From Rotaria sp. Silwood1 (lineage: Eukaryota; Rotifera; Eurotatoria; Philodinida; Philodinidae), in NCBI GenBank assembly GCA_905250075.1, contig CAJNOP010000003.1, positions 124,001 through 188,000 of the forward strand: DNA of 64,000 nt, in the 5' to 3' direction. Positions 14,901 through 26,380 of the stretch are shown here, piece after piece (position 1 is the stretch's first letter; every line of letters starts with the position of its first letter). Position numbers and translations under genes: made by a program. Under the pieces are notes generated by a model. It did not search any database and was not told the origin of the DNA. It worked only from the letters and a program-made list of their open reading frames with translations.

Positions 14901-15306
14901 CACGTATTTTTATAATCGAATTATAATAATTGATTGTTTATTTTTAGGCTCTTAATTTACAATCAGCACTTGCTGAAGAAGCAAAAGAAAAAAGTCGTCA
15001 AGTTGCAGGTGAGATAAACTAATATTGTTTTATTTTCTATGAATGATTAACATTAATTCACGTGTGTGTGCGCATCTGTGTGTGGATCACAATGATTTCT
15101 TTTTCTTTTTTTTTCAATTCAAAGATTTATAATTACGAACAAACGGGTGAGCTAATGGGAATATTTGCTCGCTTTCATTTTTGTCTATGTTTCTTTTTGC
15201 TTTGCTTTTTATATTGAATTTAAAAACTTATTGAGATTCTTTTGTTTTAGCAAAACATTATCTAAATAAATCATATCAACAACAAACATCTCGTCGAAAT
15301 TCATAG
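5948..15306 (+). CDS. PLEKHA5/6/7: PLEKHA5/6/7-type pleckstrin homology domain protein (5' end unresolved)
   Basis: Cytoplasmic or junction-associated phosphoinositide-binding scaffold. The N-terminal PH domain spans the exons from 5948 to about 6450 (motifs KHWKKRWLHLQDQQLSIYQ, SHKRYTFK, IYFSANNKQLMTQWINALR; the W of the last PH helix is present). A long Ser/Arg/Pro-rich disordered region follows (exon 8871-9633), then coiled-coil exons (10436-12509). The C-terminal block KVDIPDRLIDFDNDDQ ... LTPNERLAKMKKKEEVRKM matches the conserved VDIPERY...LSPEEL block of vertebrate PLEKHA5-7. That C-terminal block together with the PH domain fixes the family. The last two exons are 14948-15008 and 15251-15306 (stop TAG). 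Exon phases are consistent throughout; one donor (10545/10546, gtgttt) had to be chosen to keep frame. The first exon lacks an ATG, so upstream exon(s) are missing from this model. Vertebrate family members bind adherens-junction or microtubule partners; that role here is inference. Confidence 0.82.
6601..8870 (+). other. 2.3-kb intron of the PLEKHA-like gene, possible internal promoter
   Basis: Bounded by donor TATAA/gtaaga and acceptor tttctatag in matching phase. It contains (CT)n at about 6668-6690, an ATGG tetranucleotide run at about 7008-7028 and (AG)n at about 8408-8424. The exon that follows has an in-frame ATG at 8888, so a transcript starting inside this intron would give a form lacking the PH domain. 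No independent gene is recognised. Confidence 0.35.
7007..7030. repeat. ATGG tetranucleotide microsatellite
   Basis: About five atgg units (gatggatggatggatggatg) in the large PLEKHA-like intron. Confidence 0.9.
11200..12048 (+). other. Long intron of the PLEKHA-like gene
   Basis: About 850 bp between exons 11156-11199 and 12049-12192. AT-rich with no open frame of note; nothing recognised. Confidence 0.5.
14287..14530. repeat. Small inverted-repeat (MITE-like) element in the PLEKHA-like intron
   Basis: The left arm (about 14289-14361, beginning taggttttt and ending cgactaaac) is matched in reverse complement by the right arm (about 14455-14526, beginning gtttagtcgag and ending aaacctaa). 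The arms of about 70 bp are imperfect. The same element is found in duplication copy B at about 25210-25550 with a longer interior, so it was present before the duplication. No coding capacity. It lies in the 1.34-kb intron 13611-14947. Confidence 0.55.
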
Positions 15307-18300
15307 ATTGATAAACTTGAATTGGTTAATGTTAACAGTGGTAGTGATGGTGCTAGATTTTACTCACATCTTCTGTTTTTTTTATGTATAGAGTTTGATC
15401 TATCTGTCTCCCTCTCTCTCTCTTTATGTAATTTTTCAATTATATGCTTTTGTGTGTTTCAATATTTTTTTATACTGTGCATGTTTGTTCTCTTTTGTAC
15501 TACACTAATTATAATATGTACTATGTCATCGAGATTTTTTGTTGTTTTTATTCTTTGTTTAGAAGATCAAAGAAAGAAGTAATTCTCGATTTATTAATTA
15601 ATATTTGTACATTGAAAATGAGATCTAAATACAATATTATCAAAGGTTGAAATATTTTTTCTTTTTAATAATCAATTGTGACTTTCTAGTGAAAGAACAT
15701 TTTATTGTCAGTAAAAATTCAAAAATAAGAAATTAAAAAAGATTGAAAATATCGTTGTCTTTTTGTATGACTATTTTTTGTCTTTATGAATGAATGCTTC
15801 ATTAAACAAGAAGAGAAGATTGAAACTAAGTTTTAAAATTTTAAATGATTTTTGTCTCATATGGATTATCTCATCAATATATATATATATATTATTTATG
15901 TATAAGCCTAAGTATAATTTAAGATATGTTGATATAAATAGCATCAAAATCAATAAATATAAATGAAATTAGAATTAGAATCTATTCAAACGATTAACAT
16001 ATGTTGTCAAAGAAAAGGAATGAAAAGAAAATAAAGTAACTGTTTCAGTACATAGGTAGAGATGTGGAAGACCAACTTTAGTTCCGGTCTGGATTCCACT
16101 TATCGAAATGGAACCAGTACTAAACATTAGACAAAAGTATTCTATGGCTTTAGGCATATTATTTTATAAATCATATAAATTAGAACATAATTGAAGGGAG
16201 ATAATTCAAAAAAAATACTAGTCCTCGACTACATAATACTATAGCATAGTTTGTTTTTATAGATTGGAATCGGCTTCACATTAGATTTACAGCGCTTACA
16301 CAACGAGAACCGATCGAAAAGGTGAATTAGACCGGATCTAAAATAACTTGACCTCATACATTTTTATTCATGTTATGTTTTCAAAGATAGTTAATAAGAA
16401 TATTTTTATTTTGAAAGAATCTATTTTACTTATTAGATATAACGATATGATTCGACTTCAATTTCCATTGTCTAGTGTATGAATGAGTTGTGTGTCATGT
16501 GGATTTTAGTATTATGCGTTATCCGTTTATTTAAACCTTTCTCTTTCGATGTTCTGTAAAATATCTACGAGTACGTTGTTAAATATTACTCTTCTATCGA
16601 AATGTTTCACTCTTTGAGAATAAAGGTCAATGTTCTTTTATATGATTGCAATTGTAACAAATCTATCTTAACATGGTGTATTGCGTCTATCAATCATTTG
16701 TTGTTCGTTACTATTCAAAAGAGAAACAAATCTAATTAAACACCTGGTTATTTCTTTCTTCATACTTTTTATACAATGATGACTAGATTTTGAATTTGGA
16801 GGCATTAATAGAATAATGTTTTTCCACATTATTTATCTTATACATGTAAAACATACACAGGATGCAAATCTTTTATTCATGGGTTTTTGGTTGATGTTTT
16901 ATAACAATAAATATCTTTTAATTAGAAGGATTATGAAATTTATGTGATTCAATGTCATAAAAAAATCATAAACAATAAAAAAGAGAAGATTTTTCGAAAA
17001 TTGAAAAATGACCAATAAACACCTGTGTATCTCCATTTCAGTCATGTCACAAAATGATTTAATTTTTTTGCTGTACAGAATATGAAGAATTCTGGACTCA
17101 AATTCAACATTGTTTCATATATATGAATAAATTGCAAATCTCAAGTATGATTTCTACAAAAAAAGAAATGAGAGAAAGTCTACACTCTTTCTTAGTACTG
17201 CATTTTATAGCATCCTATAGCTATATTGTAGAGAAAAGTTTCCGAGCATTTTACTTCATATTAGTCGATAGTTGGCCATTCTCTAATATAAAATATATTC
17301 TGTAGAAATGTTAGTTGATGAAAAAGAATTGTTCTTCTATATTTCATCATATTTGGTACATTTCTCTAGAAATAGAAAGAGATAGAAGGCGATATTTTTA
17401 ACTGATAGCGTTACTGAAAAACATAATTACATTAAAGATTGTTGGAAAAAACCAGTTTTCTTTCTTAGGCAAAAACAAAATCATTGTTTTATTCGAAAGT
17501 ACAGTGAAATACAATGTTCTTCCATACAACAATGATGATTGAAACTATTACAAAGACTTGCAGACAAAAGATCATTGATAGGGAAGCATACAAGCAAAAA
17601 AGCTGTATATTTCGATAGAACAATCACCCTTTTCGAAATGGACTATTCTTTATCTTTAATAAAATGTCAATTTTTTTTATCATATCTCGCTTAAATATAC
17701 GTTTTTTTCCACATTGTAAGCTTCACGACTCAGCAACGATGCAAAATAAATTATTGGAATTCGATGTGACAATGACATATTCAAACAAGAATAACATTAA
17801 AAAAAATCTGTCAGCATTCGTTGATCAGAAGAAAATTTATACGAAAATACTTCTCGATGTGCCATTTGTGTAGAAAGAGAATACGATAGTGATGCAAAAA
17901 CACTCATGATCAGTTTTATTTTGTAATTTATACTAATATAAGTAGGATCTAGAACAACAGAAAAATAAATTTGAATTGTATATAGATAGGAAAGATATTT
18001 ATATCCTATTTAGAGCAATCCAAAAAAAGTGGCAAAAGTATTTGGATTCCTTATAAAATGTTTGAAAAGAAACTTTTATTTCTGTATAATCTGATAATCA
18101 AAACAATCATTTATTTTTCTAAAATATTCAATCATTCTTCAACCAGTATAATAATATTACAATATGAATAAGACCTGTGTAGTTATGATGCGTGGCAATT
18201 AAATTATTTGCTGTTAATCTCGATATGTATTCTCTTGTTAATTTTCTCTTCGTTCTTTTCTCTCTAGTCTTTATTTTGTTTTTCATGACCTTTTTAATGT

Positions 18301-19290
18301 CTGACTATCTGCATGTATATTCGTAAAAAAGACACATGTCTTTATGTTTTCTTTATATCTGTAGTTTATTAGCATGTTTTCAAAAAAGTTTAACATAATA
18401 AAATCAAATAAAACTCTAATACTGTTCATCATTGTTTTATATGAATAAAAAAAATTGTGATTCTATATTAAAGTGCACAGTGTCCTGATTATTCAAGGAA
18501 GAGCTATTCGGGATGAATAATATTATTTAGCGGTGACAAAGCTTCTTTTCTTAGGAAAGTTGAAATATCATTTGAAGGGTTATGTCAAATTTTGTAAGTG
18601 ATTGAAGATGAAATACGAGTGACTTGTTTCTGTATTTCATTTCATGCTGTGCCAGCACTACTTTTGTATGGTCATAAGTATCTACCATTTAGAGATATTT
18701 TTCTTAAATTAACACATTCATATATTAAACGTTCTTTTCAATAGCATGGCTTGACCGTTATTAGGTTCGATGATAAACCTAAAAATATGCTTTATCATTC
18801 ATTTAACCGATATGATTATTCCAAAGAAAAGTTTTTCAATGACTTATGATATAAGCTCTCATGGTCATCATAAAGTTGAAAAATACAATCAATAATAAAC
18901 TAATTTTGTTTTCTCTCTGCCGTTACACTTATTGGATTTTTCCAATCATACGTAATCAGCATATGTGATCTCGTCATATCTTTTTCTATATAAAAGTGTA
19001 CGGTTTTATAATAAAACCTCAATTGGCCTGAAAAGATAGCTACCTAACGGATACTTCTCTTTTCACAAGGCTTAAGGATCAATCTTTCTACGATTGTAGG
19101 TATTGCACATAAGTCATCGATACTTCTTCAATCTTGTGTTATCATACACTTATGAAAACCAAAAAAAAATTGAGTCATACACAATTCTATCTTGATCTCT
19201 TTATATTTACCTAATCAACTCAATTTGACGTTCAAGAACAAGCTTTATTTAAGATCGAGATCAAAAAACAATATATACATCCAGATAAAC
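15307..19290. other. Duplication copy A, non-coding between the PLEKHA 3' end and WAP gene 1
   Basis: The PLEKHA 3' UTR (15307 to about 15650) is followed by AT-rich sequence that matches copy B in order (for example around 15790 with 29360, 16600 with 29660, 17830 with 32260, 18130 with 32870, 18480 with 34270). I recognise no gene. Short open frames at 15322-15650, 17123-17305 and 17664-17873 are not conserved as reading frames in copy B. Confidence 0.5.
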
Positions 19291-19380
19291 ATGATGCTGA
19301 GAATAGTGTCTTCTTGTTATATATTTACTTTCATTTTTGTACTCATACTCTTTTATTTTTTTTCAATATCTTTTCGTTAA
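19291..19380 (+). CDS. Conserved hydrophobic micro-ORF upstream of WAP gene 1 (first copy)
   Basis: A 29-codon frame starting MMLRIVSSCYIFTF and ending in TAA, hydrophobic like a signal peptide. A second copy lies at 19611-19682 and a third upstream of WAP gene 2 (35202-35288), with most residues kept. It could be an upstream ORF in the WAP leader, an alternative signal-peptide exon, or just conserved promoter sequence that happens to be open. It is the first unit of a local tandem duplication of about 160 bp of WAP upstream sequence. Confidence 0.3.
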   Translation: MMLRIVSSCYIFTFIFVLILFYFFSISFR

Positions 19381-19610
19381 TGTTAAGCTAACAATAACAC
19401 GCTATATATTCTATTGTTTATTTTAGATTGCTCGTTTCTTATTTGATTTCCTATAATCTTGAAAGTAATTTCCGACATATTAGTATGATCTATGTAATTA
19501 GATGATTCGATTTTGGCTTTAAATGCCTTGATGATCAATAAAGATGAAACGCATCTTACTGTAAATTGATTCGACATTCTGAGCAAATAAAAAAATATAT
19601 ACAGATAAAC

Positions 19611-19682
19611 ATGATGCTGAGAATAGTGTCCTGCTGTCATATATTTACTTACATTTTTGTATTTGTACTCTTTTATTTTTGA
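19611..19682 (+). CDS. Conserved hydrophobic micro-ORF upstream of WAP gene 1 (second copy)
   Basis: A 23-codon frame MMLRIVSCCHIFTYIFVFVL followed by FYF and TGA, 85 bases upstream of the WAP start at 19767. It shares an identical 20-base start region with the copy at 19291. See that entry for alternatives. Confidence 0.3.
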   Translation: MMLRIVSCCHIFTYIFVFVLFYF

Positions 19683-19766
19683 GTACTTCTTCGTTATTGT
19701 TAAATTAACGACTACACATTATATAGTTTATTATTTGTTTTAGAATAATCGTTTCTTGTGAACATT

Positions 19767-20141
19767 ATGTCTCCGTATTCATATTCTGCATTATCATTAT
19801 TGATGATTATTTCAATCGTCAATGCTGGTGAAAAAGTTTGTCCTGGTTATGGATTTATTAGACCACCAGACAAATGTGAATCAACATGTTCACGAGAAAA
19901 GGATGAATGTCCATCAGGCACAAAATGTTGTTTTCGTCTTGAACAACCATGCGGTTTTCAATGTATTGTACCTAAAGATAATGAACCAAAGCCAGGTAAA
20001 TGTCCAACATCTGAAACTGGACAACAAAATCCATATTGGAGCTTATGTGATGGACATCTTTGTGATGTTGATCATGATTGCAAAGGTACTGAAAAGTGTT
20101 GTCACAATCCATGTGGTTCAGCAATATGTATTGCACCATAA
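19767..20141 (+). CDS. Secreted protein with two WAP (four-disulfide core) domains, gene 1
   Basis: Single-exon gene. I start it at ATG 19767 rather than the GTG nine bases upstream, because WAP gene 2 starts at the matching ATG. An N-terminal signal peptide (SYSALSLLMIISIVNA) is followed directly by two WAP domains. Domain 1 (KVCPGYGFIRPPDKC ... FQCIVP) has eight cysteines including the central CC pair. Domain 2 (GKCPTSETG ... AICIAP) also has eight with a CC pair. WAP domains of this spacing are typically serine-protease inhibitors or antimicrobial proteins acting outside the cell; which applies here cannot be read from the sequence. It lies in duplication copy A and has an intact paralogue at 35359-35760 and a broken one at 40394-40690. 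Confidence 0.9.
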   Translation: MSPYSYSALSLLMIISIVNAGEKVCPGYGFIRPPDKCESTCSREKDECPSGTKCCFRLEQPCGFQCIVPKDNEPKPGKCPTSETGQQNPYWSLCDGHLCDVDHDCKGTEKCCHNPCGSAICIAP

Positions 20142-20439
20142 TCTTCAACACTCAAAGTCAATTAAAAACTTATATATGACGTTTATTTATTAAATACACT
20201 GAGACATGAAACATGCTTTTTTGTCATTGAAGATCTATTTTCTTTTTATTTCAGAGAAGAAGGCAATTTGAAAAGAGAATTATTTTTATTCTTTTTTTGT
20301 AAGACAAAATAAATATTTTTTTTGTCTTCGTATATCCATTTATACATGTGACATATATTCTCAGATAGGAAAACAAAATAAGTTGTATTGAATTGATTAT
20401 TGGTTTTTTATTCTATTTGATTGTGTTATCAAATAGAAA

Positions 20440-20610
20440 TTTGACAAAACACAAAAAAAACGCAGTTTTTATTTTTCTACTATCAATACGATAGTTCATT
20501 TTATAGCTCGAATGAACAAGCGGATTTCATTTGTACATTAAGATCTTCTAAATAAAAGTGAAAAATCTATCATTCTTTACGAATATCAATCAGTTTTTCC
20601 AAGCTTGTTG
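20440..20610 (+). pseudogene. Decayed decarboxylase 5' exon remnants after WAP gene 1
   Basis: The segment around 20480-20535 (ttctactatcaatacgatag ... tagctcgaatgaacaagcgg) aligns with decarboxylase exon 2 at about 41171-41237 (tagctgaaatgaatgagcat). The following ttctttacgaatatcaat resembles the start of exon 3. Frame and splice sites are lost. It is the copy-A counterpart of the clearer remnant at 36040-36200, and implies that the duplicated unit originally ran from WAP into the decarboxylase gene. Confidence 0.45.
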
Positions 20611-23600
20611 GTTCAATGCATTTTTTTTATACCAAAAAATAACAAACGGTTGCCAATGAATAATTATTGTAAGGTGCCTATAATCGGATACAACATTTGA
20701 TAGAATGTGTAATCACAGTTTTTGGATGTTATTGTCCTTTGCCCAATCTTTTAATTATAAAGAGTAAAAATTAAAGATTCATATATATATGAGTGCATTA
20801 CAACGTTATTGTACAGTTTTGTAAAAAAAAAAATGAACGAAAAAATTTTATATTTTTAAAGGTGATTAGTACATTCCATAGAACTACATGAAGGTGAATT
20901 TGCATAAATTCTCTCCACTACCACTATCAAATTGATCAAGATACGAAAGATTGTTTGAAATACTGTTTAAAAACTCAAAGTCAAAATGATTTCGATAGGA
21001 CAAACTTTAGTCAAATTTCTCGATGATATTTTACATATTAAAATTGACCTTTTCTTTTTAATGAGGTACCATGTTTATTTTAGAATTAGCGGCTGAATCA
21101 GTGTGATTTTTTTCTAAATTTTATTTCATTTTCACACTCATACAGCGACAAAATTTGCAAATGTACAGTCCATTAGAGAATGTATATAGTTAGTGACCTT
21201 TTTCTGTGAATTTATTAACCTGTGAGACACAAGCTACGATTAATTCGCATGAATATTGATAGCTTCTCAAATATGAAGCCAAGTGATATATAATTATCTG
21301 CACTGGCTTTAACTGTGCAGCAGTTGTGCACAACATAATTCCGTGTAAATATTGACACTATGTTTACTCTTTTTTCAAAGAGCATTAATTTTCTGACCTA
21401 GATATTTCGAATGATAGTTGAACACGATATGTAGATAAAATATAACCAAAATTTTATCTCAAACTGTTATGCATAAAAAGAACTATACGTCAAACAACTT
21501 AAAAAACCTGGCGTGAGATTTAATCTGCGACCTGAATTTTTTAAGTTTTATGTTACATTTTTTCTTAACAAGGAGTAATACGATTTTCTCATCGTTTTTT
21601 GATGGTTTTGTCTCAAATTTATTGGCTTTGGTTCAACACTATCCGGATTAATTTCAGACGGATTGTTCAATCTCAAACTCATTTTAAATCTTGTGTGACG
21701 GAAAATCGAAGAACGAGTGTATATCTGATATTGAGAGAAAAGTAAGATAAAATTTGTAATGAAAGAGCTAATTAGTCTCATATTCAAAAAGTAAAGAGTG
21801 ATTACTAGAAATTTGAAAACTTCGAAAATTCAAATGAAAAAAGTACAAATCGGTCATACGTCATTATCAGCAGATGATGGTGAAAACTGACCTTTTTTTT
21901 CTCTTGCGCGTCACATATCTAGAGATTGCTTTGAGATAAATTCATGATTTATTTTGTGTGATAGTGGGAATTTCTTAGCGGAGTCTAACTTGAAAAATCA
22001 TAACGACTGGTCGAGAGAAATAGAAAATATTGAATTTTTACATCTAAGAATATAACGGTACAATTAAGTTGGAATTCACTCATACATATATAAACTGTAC
22101 ATTATATGACTTTATGAAGTGAAAGATATAGTAACTGTTACATGTAATTGAAAAAAATGCATAAAAATATATCCTTTTCTATGGTAGATCCTTGGCAGGC
22201 GAGACGAGGCGATAGTGGAACAAAAAAATATTTTAGAGAAATATCAAAAATATAAAGGAAGGCGATCAATATGTTAGGAGTCGAAGAGAAGCTATACTGT
22301 ACTGACCTATTTGCCTGCATGACGAAGAAAACTATTTGACCTAAGAACAATGTATACGAAAAATAGAAAAAAACTTCGCAAAACTGACATAGGCGTATGT
22401 ATCGATAAAAGACTTCTCCATTCATAAAATGTCTGCGAATGGCCAAAAAAGCTTTCTCATCACAAAGTAATATTTGGAGAAGACAGTGAAATTTTCAGAA
22501 AACCTGTCAATCGACCAGGTGGTGCGAGAATCTTTACACCATCGGTCTTCGTTCCTGAAAGAAGGTGAACACTTTTGGATCGCAGAAGAATGTGTAGATT
22601 GCACACAAAAAAAGTTTAGAAGTATACGATTGTGATGTCTCGGCAACAATTTTCATAATACGGAACAATGTCTTATGATTACAGCGACTACTCCCCATTT
22701 GCAAAGGAACAGTTTATAGTGAATCGAGAAAATTTCAGGGAATCAATGCAGATATCAAAGATCGTAGCACTCTGTCTAACAGTGAAAATTTTCCGATCTC
22801 GAAGCAAGCAGTAAGACGAAAAGCAAACAGCCTCAAAAAAGTTGTTCTGACTGTCATGTTGGCATAGATGTGAAGAAAAACTCTCATCTATATCCATTCA
22901 CATCAAAATAATTGAGGATGATGATTAAATACAACCAAGTCTTTCATAGTCTTTTTGAATCGTTTTTCACGATTAAAATTCACCAAAGAGTATCTTCGAA
23001 TATGTTAATAGTCGCCTTTTTCAGACCTTAATCGTTAGATCTAGACCGTCAATGCCTTCAGAATTAGCCTTAAATAGGGAAAAAATAGCAGCCGGCTATT
23101 ATAGCTATTTCACTACAAAATAGAGGGTTCAGTTCGCACCAAAGCAAAATTATACTTGGTAAATGTTGCCCAAAAGAATTCATGGTGATCAGACCGCAGG
23201 AAGCTGAAATCGTTTTCTGAATTGGATGCATCTTAAATCATAAGATTTTCTTATTCTCAGCATGATAAGTGAAGTAAATGTGAAGAATAAGTTTTATCAG
23301 TAAATGGCGCATGGATTTGACTGAAAAAGTTTCATAAATGAATTCTCAACCGAGCGGGCAAAGAGTGAAGTCACTCATGGCATAATTGTTTTTTAGCCCA
23401 GTTCAATCCATTAGGAGCCCCGATCTTTATCGACTATCCAAGAGCGTCTCATGACATATATGTAGAAAAACATATATCAGTAATTATGTGATTTCATGAC
23501 TATTCTTCACTAACAATCTATGTAGAATTATGTTTCAAGCATGTTGAACTAACAACGATTATCAAATTTTTAATTCTTTTGTGTTTTCAATTCGATATAC

Positions 23601-24339
23601 GTTCTTAAAAATTAATATCAAACTAATAAATGATGTGCGATAAAACGGTAACGGTGTGAGAATGGATGTATGCACGAGTGAAGAATATGAGCTCTTCTGT
23701 CTACCTAAGTAAAATCCCAGCACTATCCTCTTTTTGAATGTTTAGTAAATGCTCCGGCAGATTTGCGTTCATAATCCAGCAGATCATGTGATCAGAAATT
23801 TTGTTCTACGAGGTGAAAAGCATCCTCAAAGCTGCATACTAAATCTTTAAAATTTCCTAAAAACATGGGGGTTAAGTTTTATATTTGTTGCCCAAGGATT
23901 CGACATCCTTCTAACAAGATATTGGTTTAGGAGTCTGATAGAATTCAATATTTTATCGTTCAAATCCTTCTTTGGCACTCATATAAATCCTCGAAGATTA
24001 GAAACTTCCGAGAACGTTTTTTTTCATAATTCTCCAAAGGCTCTGTATTCACACAATTTCAAATTAAATCCTTATATTCCTACGTTTTCCTATCGAAAGA
24101 TTACGTCGAATTAGCGCTTCTCATTCTCGGAAAATCTCCATATAGCAATCTTCCGATGCTGTTTAGATCTACTGCGAAGATTCTACTCTTCAGTATCTGA
24201 ACGATCTTGACAATAACTAGCAGTGACATGAAGATACGAATCGTTACAAAATCCTCGTTTTTATAATAAGGAAACAAGAAAAAAATTTCTATATTTTTTA
24301 TCTGCGGATAGTACATTCTCGTAAATTTTACTTAATTGT
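20611..24339. other. Non-coding region, tail of duplication copy A and unique sequence
   Basis: Homology to copy B continues to about 20790 (against about 36400) and reappears at 22070-22220 (against 38920-39065). Between and beyond these I see no gene. Minus-strand frames at 22138-22897 overlap each other, lack splice context and match nothing I know. Confidence 0.4.
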
Positions 24340-24770
24340 TTTCGACAACGACGAACGTTGTTGGAGGTCGTAGACGAGACAATGCTACTGATCAAGTCGA
24401 TCACCCCTACGTGTCTCTTCATTGACGATGATCAAACCACAGTCATCGCTGACACGTCGAATCATCGTGTCATCTAATAGAAGATGGCTAATACAAATGG
24501 ACAAGTGGTTGCTGGTGACTATGGCCAAGAAAATCGATTACATCAGTTGGATCGGTGAAGCGATGTGTTGAATGACAAAGAGATAGATAATCTCATTATT
24601 TGTGAGCAAGGAAATGAACGAATCATACCATGGTCTCGTCGTAGTGGCACAACTCAAGAAAAAAATTCTCGTAGCATTTGACGATGGCTACATGACCAGT
24701 GTGAGCACTTGAACACAGCCCGTCGTGACATGCCATATGTGAACCCTTTCACTTTTAAACATAAAAAAGA
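24340..24770 (+). pseudogene. Decayed NHL-repeat gene fragment
   Basis: Clearly less AT-rich than its surroundings. One frame reads CLFIDDDQTTVIADTSNHRV, then two adjacent stops, then NGQVVAGDYGQENRLHQLDR, a stop, LNDKEIDNLIICEQGNERII and WSRRSGTTQ. This is the repeat pattern of the large NHL beta-propeller family of bdelloid rotifers (ADxxNHRI, GNGQGNxxNQL, IDKExDSLIICDxxNRRVVRWSR). At least four in-frame stops and loss of frame after the SRRSGTTQ block show that it is dead. It sits just upstream of duplication copy B and has no counterpart in copy A. Confidence 0.75.
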
Positions 24771-24904
24771 ATATCTTTAAGTTAAGTCAAAAAATAATAT
24801 TTGATATTTACTATTTTTATTTGTAGTTCATATTGATGACACAAAGAACAATCCGATGTTTTAATGTCTTTTTAAATTGTTTCTTTCTTGTAAGTCTGAC
24901 ATGA

Positions 24905-26034
24905 TTTTGTGCATTGTTTAAATATGTCATTGTTATGCAATGGAAACTATCTGAAACACTGTAGTCTCTTGAAAACCAACATCTAGCGAGACAGTCTCTT
25001 TCGATGTCTCCTTCTCATTTCAATGATTTTTTTTATCTATAGGTGCTGCATAACGCTTTAATAAAAAGACACCAAAAATATTTGGGTTTCTATTTATATT
25101 TCACCAACCTGTCGACCTTTTAACACATTCGACAAGATTCGATTGTATCAAAGAGTTGTGGGTCCCACCGGTGGAGCCCATCGAGTCGCATATGTTAACA
25201 TGACTGTTGTCTCGAAGTTCCAGACTTTTCGGAAAACTCACGTTTTAGAACTTTTATCTGAAACTCTACGCATAGGAGGAACTCGACTAAACTAATTTTC
25301 ATAAAAAAATTTCGATATTTTGAACAAAGCTTTCTCAAGATATGCAACTTTGAAGACATAGATCCTTTGTCTGTGGACAGTGGATAAAGCATGCATTGTT
25401 TGAAAGCTTCCTAGATCGAAGAGGCTTTGTTCAAAACTTCTGATTTGTTCAATGAAACCTAGTTTAGTCAAATTATTCTAAATACGAAAGGCTTGTGAGC
25501 AAACTTTGAAAATACGAGTTTTTCGAAAAGCTAGGTCTTCTAGAAAATAGACATGTTAAATGGGAGATAACTAAGCAAATTTTTCGATAGTAACCGCAGT
25601 CCCTTTTGAGTCTTCATTACAGCTCTACGTATTATCTGTAGACAAAAAAACATTGCAATCAAAAGATAGCATTCGACGAGATTGCTCCATGAGTCATGCG
25701 CAAAAACATTCTTTTTTCTTAATAACAGCCGTGTTTTCAAGCTGAGGTTTGATTGACGAACTTTCCACTCGACTTGGCATTCGTAACTAAACTTTAATGC
25801 CAAAAAATACAGAACATGTCGTGAAGTATATTTATAAGTACTTGAATTGATGAAAAGTTTTGTTTCATTTTGTCAACTAATGCCTCCCTGGATTCAAACT
25901 GAGTCCTGGCCTGTTTACAGCTCTGATAAGCTTTGAAGTTATTCTCGATGTTTGATTGATCTTGACTTTGTTCAAAGTATTTCATTTCATGTACTTTTAT
26001 GATTGAATTATTATAATTAATTCATTACTTTTAG
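24905..26034. repeat. Duplication copy B, start: PLEKHA intron sequence with inverted-repeat element
   Basis: Matches the PLEKHA-like intron at 14090-14947 (for example atggaaactatc at both). The inverted-repeat element of that intron is present here at about 25210-25550 with longer arms: gactaaactaattttcat on the left, and on the right gaaacctagtttagtc. A GC-rich motif, tgggtcccaccggtggagcc, lies at about 25157. No coding sequence. Confidence 0.55.
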
Positions 26035-26380
26035 ACTTTTAATTTACAATCAGCACTAACTGAAGAAGCAAAAGAAAATAGTGATCAAGTTGCAAGTGAA
26101 TTAAATTAACTGTGATGTATTTCCTATGAATGATCAACATTGATTCACGTGTGTGTATCACAATGATATCATTTTCTTCTTTGCAATTCAAAGATTTAGA
26201 ATTTTGAGTAAATGGATGAGCTAATGAAAATATTTGTTCCGCTTGTATTTTTTTGGTCAATGTTTCTTTTTGCTTTGCTTTTCATATCGAATTTAGAAAC
26301 TTATTGAGATTTTCTTGATTCAGCAAAACATTATCTAAATAAATCATATCAACAACAAGCATCCCGTCGAAACTTATAGA
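26035..26380 (+). pseudogene. Orphan duplicate of the last two PLEKHA-like exons
   Basis: Exon 26035-26094 (FNLQSALTEEAKENSDQVA) and exon 26325-26380 (KHYLNKSYQQQASRRNL, TAG) copy the real terminal exons at 14948-15008 and 15251-15306. The flanking acceptors (cttttag, attcag) and a gtgaat donor are still present. The first exon has lost one conserved codon (Ala-Leu is now Thr-Phe). No other PLEKHA exons are found upstream in copy B. It is therefore an exon-trap-ready but orphan fragment, unless read-through from upstream uses it as an alternative C-terminus. Confidence 0.8.

Noticed and set aside
15322-15650. Phe/Cys-rich frames after the PLEKHA stop
   Set aside because: 3' UTR sequence; the frames are not conserved in the duplicate at 26400-26700.
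19758-19766. GTG start for WAP gene 1
   Set aside because: Eukaryotic gene; ATG 19767 matches the start of the paralogue at 35359.
22138-22897. Three adjacent minus-strand frames of 69-102 codons
   Set aside because: No motif, no splice context and overlapping different frames; typical chance frames in a GC-richer patch.
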